NCBI GenBank assembly: GCA_045628945.1
Contig: JAZQQG010000005.1
Span: 51,072-115,071, forward strand
Direction: 5' to 3'
From: RGIG4034 sp045628945
Lineage (GTDB): Bacteria > Bacillota > Clostridia > Lachnospirales > Lachnospiraceae
DNA length: 64,000 nt
Under the pieces are notes generated by a model. It worked only from the letters and a program-made list of their open reading frames with translations. It ran no database searches and was not told the DNA's origin. How positions within the stretch are numbered: position 1 is the stretch's first letter; every line of letters begins with the position of its first letter. The position numbers were made by a program, and so were the translations under genes. Below, piece after piece: positions 58,843-64,000 of the stretch.

Positions 58843-59949
58843 TTACCAAATAGTCAATTCCGTTCCGATTCCAAGCATCTTCGCACGAGAGTAACATTCA
58901 TATCCCCAGGCCACATCTTCGATTGCCATACCACCCACAGCATAAATAAGTATCTCGTCCTCATCACGTCGCCCGGCATCCTTTCCAAGAACAACATCCC
59001 CGATATTGATTACATTCTCGCGCTTAATCCAACCAACGCTAACGGCATCATATATTCCCATTCCAAGCGATGCCCAAACAGTCTTCTGCGCAGGATACTC
59101 ATGCCCCGCTGCACTACACTCAAACATCGCAAAATTATCAATATATGGTCTGACATCCGGTGAGCGATAGAGCGCATCATCTGCAAACATCGGAGAAGCT
59201 GCAATAAGGGTCGCACCTTTTTTTAGCCATCCGTATTCTACTCTCGAAGTGTCCTTCAATTTCTCCGCACGAGTCGCTGCATAGTACACCAAATCGGCCC
59301 CCGTACACGCTTCTTCGTAGGTATCACATACAATATATTCACGAATTCCCGGGAAATTTTCTCTGCAAAACTCAATAAATCGACTGATGCCGCTACTACT
59401 TCTTCCTTTGATACGTACTGATGTAATCTCTGGATGTACTTCATAAAAGGCTCTCATAGAATGAATCGCCATATTCCCCGGCCCGATAATAGCCACCACT
59501 TCAACCGTCTTTTTTGCCAGATACTTGGCTCCCAAACCGCAAACCGCTCCGGTTCGCATTGAACTCAACATATTAGCTGACATATAACACAACGGTGCAC
59601 CGGAATTTGCATCCAGTAAGGATACCATCAGAATACTTCGAGGCATTCCCTGTGCCTCATTCTCGATATTCGAACCATATGTTTTGAAACCAGCCACATG
59701 AAAACGACCACCAAGATATGCCGGCATTGCGGTAAAACGATAATCCGGTTTATTGGTGGGCATGCCTTCAATATCCGTTTCCTGCGGGAAGTAGATACTC
59801 AATCCATGAGAATTACTATTGTCTCCTCCCATACGATAGTCACCAATTTGCAGAAGCGACAATGCTTCTTCCATGACTTCGATACATCTTCCCATATCAT
59901 TCACACCGGCTTGAATCATATCATCCTGACTTAGGTATGTAAATTTCAT
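58843..59949 (-). CDS. Ornithine cyclodeaminase / mu-crystallin family protein
   Basis: 368 residues from the ATG at 59949 (GGAGGAG upstream), overlapping the ATP-grasp gene by four bases. TYLSQDDMIQAGVNDMGRCIEVMEEAL (in parts), SLLDANSGAPLCYM, MRTGAVCGLGAKYLA and VVAIIGPGNMAIHSM (the NAD motif) are family features. Members act on ornithine, alanine or N-(carboxyethyl) amino acids; some gut-bacterial relatives are labelled tyramine oxidase subunit B, though that activity is poorly documented. The neighbouring permease and ligase point to amino-acid chemistry. Confidence 0.85.
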   Translation of the reverse strand: MKFTYLSQDDMIQAGVNDMGRCIEVMEEALSLLQIGDYRMGGDNSNSHGLSIYFPQETDIEGMPTNKPDYRFTAMPAYLGGRFHVAGFKTYGSNIENEAQGMPRSILMVSLLDANSGAPLCYMSANMLSSMRTGAVCGLGAKYLAKKTVEVVAIIGPGNMAIHSMRAFYEVHPEITSVRIKGRSSSGISRFIEFCRENFPGIREYIVCDTYEEACTGADLVYYAATRAEKLKDTSRVEYGWLKKGATLIAASPMFADDALYRSPDVRPYIDNFAMFECSAAGHEYPAQKTVWASLGMGIYDAVSVGWIKRENVINIGDVVLGKDAGRRDEDEILIYAVGGMAIEDVAWGYECYSRAKMLGIGTELTIW

Positions 59950-61244
59950 ACTTCTCCTCCATACACACACAACTTGCTTACATCAAATCCTGAAAAAATC
60001 ATATTGTTTCCGTGATTATCCACCACCAGCAAAGTTTCATAAATCCACAAAATATCTTTCCTTAATTCCTGCAAATTCCCTGCGACAAAATCAATCTCAC
60101 AAAACCGCTGCTTCGCAGTATATGTATTCACCACTTCATCCCCTACTTTGTACTGAGTTTGAACCGCCACTACATCCGGATGATTTCGGATTGCTTCCAG
60201 ACCTCGCACCGAACCAATCACTCCGGCACGAATCGGAATATACAAAAGCGCTGCATATTGGCTTTGTTTCTTTTCTCTTATCTCGAACGATACCAATTCA
60301 GCCGGAATCGAGACACCTAACGCAATGTGAATTCCAAATTCTACCAGATTTAAACCATAGATTCTTTCAAAAGCCTTTTCATACTCACAACCCGAAAAGC
60401 GAAGCCCCGGATCATAAAACCGAATCTGCCCGCCATCTACTATTCCCTGTAAGAAAACCGGGCAATCATTAATTCCCAATCCATTTAGCATTGCCTCAAC
60501 TTTTTCATGCATTGTATCAAAATACAAATCGGTATATCGGGAGGGGTGAACACCGAATACCTCTGAACGTTCCATACCGTCTGTCCCCAGATAACGATCT
60601 CCCACACGAACCACATGAAAAGAATGATTGTGTACATATCCACATACTGCCATATCCGGACATCCCGCCATATATCTTTCTATCACTGCTCTGCCGTTCA
60701 GACTCCTCTCCTTTGCAATGCGAATTGCATCCGTAAGTTCCTCCACCGAATAGCAGATTGTTTGTCCTTTGGAAGAACTGCTTTCTGCCGGTTTGACCAT
60801 CAGCGGATAGGCACCCTCCTCCAAAGCAAATGCTCCTTCTTCCGTGTATCGCGGAATCGTATGAATACCGTATTCAGTACATACGTTCTGAAATCTGGTC
60901 TTATCCGTAAAGATTTCATATTGGTCACGTGTGCCATAACAAGGTAAGTTCAAGCGTTCGCACACTTGTTGATATGGATTCTGGCAGATATCAAGATTCG
61001 ATGCAAGAACTCCATCAATCTTCTTTTCCTGACACATCTTGACAATTGCATCCGTATCAAAAATATCAATCTCGTAACTGTAATCAGCCAAAAGTTTGGC
61101 AGGTGCCTGTTCTCTGGGTAAATAGTCAACAACATGTGTCTCTATTCCATAGTGTTTTGCCTTTTCCACTACCTTGACATGATGAAAAGCGCCTCCGATT
61201 ATCAGTAATTTTTTCCCATTAAATAAGTTCTTCATATCACGCAT
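59946..61244 (-). CDS. ATP-grasp carboxylate-amine ligase
   Basis: 432 residues. The start (KKLLIIGGAFHHVKVVEKAKHYG) is the pre-ATP-grasp domain; YPLMVKPAESSSSKGQTIC is the ATP lid and IRFYDPGLRFSGCEYE contains the metal-binding residues. Such enzymes join an acyl phosphate to an amine and often make dipeptides or amino-acylated sugars. It is the second gene after fkbM in the operon preceded by a sigma-28-type promoter. The product could be an amide group on the flagellar glycan, but this is only inference. Confidence 0.86.
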   Translation of the reverse strand: MRDMKNLFNGKKLLIIGGAFHHVKVVEKAKHYGIETHVVDYLPREQAPAKLLADYSYEIDIFDTDAIVKMCQEKKIDGVLASNLDICQNPYQQVCERLNLPCYGTRDQYEIFTDKTRFQNVCTEYGIHTIPRYTEEGAFALEEGAYPLMVKPAESSSSKGQTICYSVEELTDAIRIAKERSLNGRAVIERYMAGCPDMAVCGYVHNHSFHVVRVGDRYLGTDGMERSEVFGVHPSRYTDLYFDTMHEKVEAMLNGLGINDCPVFLQGIVDGGQIRFYDPGLRFSGCEYEKAFERIYGLNLVEFGIHIALGVSIPAELVSFEIREKKQSQYAALLYIPIRAGVIGSVRGLEAIRNHPDVVAVQTQYKVGDEVVNTYTAKQRFCEIDFVAGNLQELRKDILWIYETLLVVDNHGNNMIFSGFDVSKLCVYGGEV

Positions 61245-61282
61245 ACATTCATTTCCCTATCCCTAACCGGTTTTGTATCCAC

Positions 61283-62356
61283 CTATATTGCATACAAATA
61301 TAAGCGTGATGGCATGGCATCAATAAATCGCAAATAAATACGATAGCTCGGATTAATTGCGTGAATCAATCTCGGAATCGAATACAATTCCTCTCTACTA
61401 GGTCCATAAAAAATCTGAAGTTTAGGATGACATCGACGAATCAATTCCGTTGACCCTTCCAGAATCTCCTTTTCGCAAGTGGAAATTCCCATATAATAGT
61501 ATGTAACATCCTCATCTCCCAGAAGATGGTCAACCGTGTCTACCTCAAGTACCATATCTCCCTCATCCGCATCTAACCTGGAGCACTTGTCATCTCGCCG
61601 AAATCTCAGAGTATCCTTGCAATTCCAACAACCACTGTGAATCACCTTAGGCTGATACTTTTCGCAATTGTGACGAATTGCTTCACAAAATTCTCCATCC
61701 GCCTCAATTCCAATAATCTTCTTGCAATTTCCGTTAGTAGCCTTAAGGAAGCGAAGGATGGAAGCTCCTTTATATGCTCCAATATCCAGATATACTTCTT
61801 TATCAGAAAGCTGTAGAAAATCATTGGCAAATTCAGAATTGTTTATATCATACACTTCTCGAACAAAAGCGGCGTCCTCATGCACTCGCGCATTAATAAA
61901 CGCGGCCAATGTACGCTGACTCTCCTCATCCGCCAGTTTATTATATATTTCTTCTAATGCTTCGTAATTATCTCTAACAAATTTGAGGTCAAATCTTTTA
62001 TGACCCGGAAACGGATTAGCAACCTCATAGATTCTTCGCACCTTTTTGTGCATCATCAGCCGTTCGTGAACATTCCTCTGATACCCCTTGGCAAAACCTA
62101 TAAGAAGATTAAACGGTTCAATGTCCGAATGCAGAATCTCCTCTAGACATAACACTTCATATTTTCCATGTCTCTGCTCTTCTCCCAAATCCGTAAGCAA
62201 GCCCGCAATAGAAATTCCATGTTCCTCGCAGCGCATCAAAAGATTATCTGCCAGATTACCCGCTCCGTATATATAGATCTTACCATCAGCCTGACTAAGC
62301 AACGACCAGGCATCTTCTCTATATTCCTTCCAATCAATTCGATCTGCAAGCTTCAT
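61283..62356 (-). CDS. FkbM-family methyltransferase with Rossmann-like N-terminus
   Basis: 357 residues. Residues 24-110 form a nucleotide-binding-like fold (GKIYIYGAGNLADNLLMR). The C-terminal FkbM methyltransferase has VYLDIGAYKGASILRFL (SAM loop), IIGIEADGEFCEAI and MVLEVDTVDHLL. It methylates an oxygen on a sugar or similar group. It is the first gene of a four-gene operon, has AGGAG before the ATG and lies downstream of a sigma-28-type promoter near the flagellin genes. Confidence 0.87.
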   Translation of the reverse strand: MKLADRIDWKEYREDAWSLLSQADGKIYIYGAGNLADNLLMRCEEHGISIAGLLTDLGEEQRHGKYEVLCLEEILHSDIEPFNLLIGFAKGYQRNVHERLMMHKKVRRIYEVANPFPGHKRFDLKFVRDNYEALEEIYNKLADEESQRTLAAFINARVHEDAAFVREVYDINNSEFANDFLQLSDKEVYLDIGAYKGASILRFLKATNGNCKKIIGIEADGEFCEAIRHNCEKYQPKVIHSGCWNCKDTLRFRRDDKCSRLDADEGDMVLEVDTVDHLLGDEDVTYYYMGISTCEKEILEGSTELIRRCHPKLQIFYGPSREELYSIPRLIHAINPSYRIYLRFIDAMPSRLYLYAI

Positions 62357-62406
62357 ACACGGCTTCTCCTATATTATTCACACAATATCGATAATTCTCT
62401 TATAAT

Positions 62407-62434
62407 ATATCGGCAATCAAACTATGAATATTTA
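62407..62434 (-). promoter_or_regulatory. Sigma-28 promoter of the fkbM operon
   Basis: On the minus strand TAAA (62431-62434) and GCCGATAT (62407-62414) are separated by 16 bases. The minus 10 differs from GCCGATAA only at the last base and is identical to that of the flagellin promoter at 63508. Confidence 0.65.
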
Positions 62435-62467
62435 GTTGCATTGTATATTTCTCCCTATAAAAGAAAA

Positions 62468-62489
62468 AGGAGTCGATTGCCCGACTCCT
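62468..62489. terminator. Terminator of the flagellin gene
   Basis: AGGAGTCG pairs with CGACTCCT around a six-base loop, with A-rich and T-rich flanks. It is about 26 bases after the flagellin stop. Confidence 0.8.
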
Positions 62490-62514
62490 CTTCTTTTTCA
62501 GCCATTGTTTACGA

Positions 62515-63366
62515 TTAGCCTAACAGAGATAATACTCCCTGCGTAGACTGGTTCGCCTGTGCAAGCATGGACTGCCCCGCCTGAGCGATGATATTGCTGG
62601 TAGAGAAGCGAACCATGGCCTCTGCCATATCCGTATCACGGATAGCGGACTCAGCTGCGGTGGTATTCTCTACGATGTTGTCCAGGTTATTGATAGTGTG
62701 CTCAAGTCTGTTCTGAATTGCGCCGAGGGAGGATCTCTGAGAAGACACCTCTGCAATTGCCTTCGTAATCAAGGTAATTGCCGCCTTCGCACCACCCTGC
62801 GTTACAAGAGTATCACCGTTGCTCTTGTTCAGTGAAGCGTCGCGCAATTTAGCAATGTTCAGGACAGAAGCATTCATCGCTTTGATCGAAATTGCTATCG
62901 TCTGTTCAGTTTTATTTGCGGAGCCTACCTGCAGAGTCTTACCGGTGAAAGAACCATCCAATAAGTTCAAAGTGTTAAACGTAGTGGACTGGGAGATACG
63001 ATCGATCTCGGATACCAGAGCATTGGTTTCCTTCTGAATCGCTACGCGATCGGAAGTGGTATTGGTTCCGTTGGCTGACTTCACTGCCAGCTCATTCAGA
63101 CGCTGAAGCATATCATGTACTTCAATCAATGCGCCCTCTGCCGTCTGTACGCAGGAGATACCGTCTTCTGCATTGGCGGATGCCTGAGTAAGTGCCCGAA
63201 CCTGGCTTCTCATCTTCTCACTGATGGTTAAGCCTGCAGCATCGTCTGCTGCACGGTTGATCTTATAACCGCTGGATAACTGCTCTGTTGCCTTCTTCTG
63301 AACGCCTGCCGTAATATTCAGCTGGCGCTGCGTATTCATTGCCGAAAGATTGTGCTGTACTACCAT
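62515..63366 (-). CDS. fliC: Flagellin
   Basis: 283 residues from the ATG at 63366 (GGAGG upstream). It is the main filament subunit, exported by the flagellar type III system. MVVQHNLSAMNTQRQLNI and the long D0/D1 helices (SSGYKINRAADDAAGLTISEKM, MLQRLNELAVKSANG) are typical, as is the C-terminal DTDMAEAMVRFSTSNIIAQAGQSML. The D2/D3 outer domains are missing, so any glycan would sit on Ser/Thr of D1. A strong sigma-28 promoter is directly upstream and a terminator follows. A second flagellin gene lies further right. Confidence 0.97.
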   Translation of the reverse strand: MVVQHNLSAMNTQRQLNITAGVQKKATEQLSSGYKINRAADDAAGLTISEKMRSQVRALTQASANAEDGISCVQTAEGALIEVHDMLQRLNELAVKSANGTNTTSDRVAIQKETNALVSEIDRISQSTTFNTLNLLDGSFTGKTLQVGSANKTEQTIAISIKAMNASVLNIAKLRDASLNKSNGDTLVTQGGAKAAITLITKAIAEVSSQRSSLGAIQNRLEHTINNLDNIVENTTAAESAIRDTDMAEAMVRFSTSNIIAQAGQSMLAQANQSTQGVLSLLG

Positions 63367-63507
63367 AATTGTTTCCTCCATGAATCAAACCCGGCGGCAT
63401 CCTTGCCGCTCGGTGGTTAAAATACGTTGTTGTGTTGTATAGCACCGCGCTTCATACGGTTACAACACAGTTGCATTTTGACCTGAGCACTTCATTGCTC
63501 AATACAT

Positions 63508-63534
63508 ATATCGGCCAAACGGCGTCATACTTTA
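63508..63534 (-). promoter_or_regulatory. Sigma-28 promoter of the flagellin gene
   Basis: On the minus strand TAAAGTAT (63527-63534) is followed by exactly 11 bases and GCCGATAT (63508-63515), nearly the full FliA/SigD consensus TAAAGTTT-N11-GCCGATAA. It serves as the reference for other matches in the window. Confidence 0.88.
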
Positions 63535-63560
63535 TACTATATTTTGTTTTTTTGCACGAA

Positions 63561-63588
63561 AAAGGGACCTCCTTGCGGAAGTCCCTTT
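63561..63588 (-). terminator. Terminator of the right-hand flagellin gene
   Basis: AAAGGGAC pairs with GTCCCTTT, extended inward by TCC/GGA with one mismatch; a T-run follows in the minus direction. It separates the two flagellin genes. Confidence 0.7.
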
Positions 63589-63619
63589 GGCATTACAGTT
63601 TTGCTGTTTCGTCTTACAA

Positions 63620-64000
63620 TTAGCCGAGTAAGGTAAGTGCGCCCTGAGTGGACTGATTTGCCTGTGCTAACATGGACTGACCTGCCTGAGCAATGATGTT
63701 CTGGGTAGAGAATCTTACCATTGCCTCTGCCATATCAGTATCACGGATAGCGGACTCAGCTGCGGTGGTGTTCTCGGTGATGTTGTCCAAGTTGTTGATG
63801 GTGTGCTCAAGTCTGTTCTGAATAGCACCGAGGGAAGATCTCTGAGAAGATACCTCTGCGATAGCCTTGGTAATCAAGGTGATTGCTGCCTTAGCGCCAG
63901 ACTGCTTAACAAGCGTTGCATCATTGTCCTTGTCAAGGCTTGCATCTTTCAGAGTGCTAATGCCAAGTCCGGAAGCATTCATTGCCTTAATGGAGATCTT
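63620..64000 (-). CDS. Flagellin, second copy, 5' end cut by window edge
   Basis: The C-terminal 126 residues of a second flagellin are present (KISIKAMNASGLG at the window edge to QSTQGALTLLG). From KAAITLITKAIAEVSSQRSS to the end it differs from the first copy at only a few positions (for example T/V in DNI-ENT, Q/S in ST-NII, A/V and T/S near the end). The two genes are a tandem pair with separate terminators. Its promoter lies outside the window. Confidence 0.95.
   Translation of the reverse strand, partial: KISIKAMNASGLGISTLKDASLDKDNDATLVKQSGAKAAITLITKAIAEVSSQRSSLGAIQNRLEHTINNLDNITENTTAAESAIRDTDMAEAMVRFSTQNIIAQAGQSMLAQANQSTQGALTLLG

Overview
The window looks like the chromosome of a motile, meso-diaminopimelate-containing Clostridia species, most likely a Lachnospiraceae member. 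The reasons are two short Lachnospiraceae-type flagellins, a FliD-like cap protein, a MurE ligase with the DNPR (meso-DAP) signature, strong AGGAGG ribosome binding sites, group II ECF transport and many proteins typical of that family. No species is assigned. No rRNA, tRNA, CRISPR array, insertion sequence or prophage was seen.

Left part (1-29.3 kb): core and regulatory genes. These are a partial DUF6935-like gene, a DUF4236 gene, a hybrid histidine kinase beside a degenerate GGDEF protein, an AraC regulator divergent from a trans-sulfuration enzyme-dapF-murE run, a HicAB toxin-antitoxin pair, a foldase-like lipoprotein, an ATPase/DUF234 gene, DUF1934, a DUF4430/ECF S-component pair, ispE-gntR, pyrC-pyrK-pyrD, plsC, a GH9-like lipoprotein-ddl-murF operon, an EF-hand-like protein and an aconitase. 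Several promoters and operators can be read directly, including AraC-type direct repeats and a GntR-type palindrome.

Right part (29.4-64 kb): a flagellum-linked glycan island, almost entirely on the minus strand and bracketed by fliD (left) and two flagellin genes (right). It encodes two Maf (DUF115) flagellin glycosyltransferases; NeuB-SAF-cupin and NeuA-HAD for a nonulosonate; a KDO set (KdsD, KdsA, KdsC and a CMP-sugar synthetase); a viosamine-type aminotransferase; UDP-galactopyranose mutase; an Acs1-type CDP-ribitol synthase with a TagF/TarL-like polymerase; and two LicD phosphotransferases. It also encodes a phosphonate pathway: a three-domain nucleotidyltransferase-cytidylyltransferase-PEP mutase fusion, phosphonopyruvate decarboxylase and an iron alcohol dehydrogenase. 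The predicted product is 2-hydroxyethylphosphonate, activated with CTP and transferred by LicD.

Matches to the flagellar sigma-28 promoter (TAAA-N15/16-GCCGATAA) lie upstream of flagellin, of the FkbM-ATP-grasp-ornithine cyclodeaminase-like-permease operon, and of licD2, the first gene of the run that carries the PEP mutase fusion. The main inference is that phosphonate, ribitol-phosphate and ulosonic acids decorate the flagellar filament (or a co-regulated surface polymer) and are expressed with late flagellar genes.
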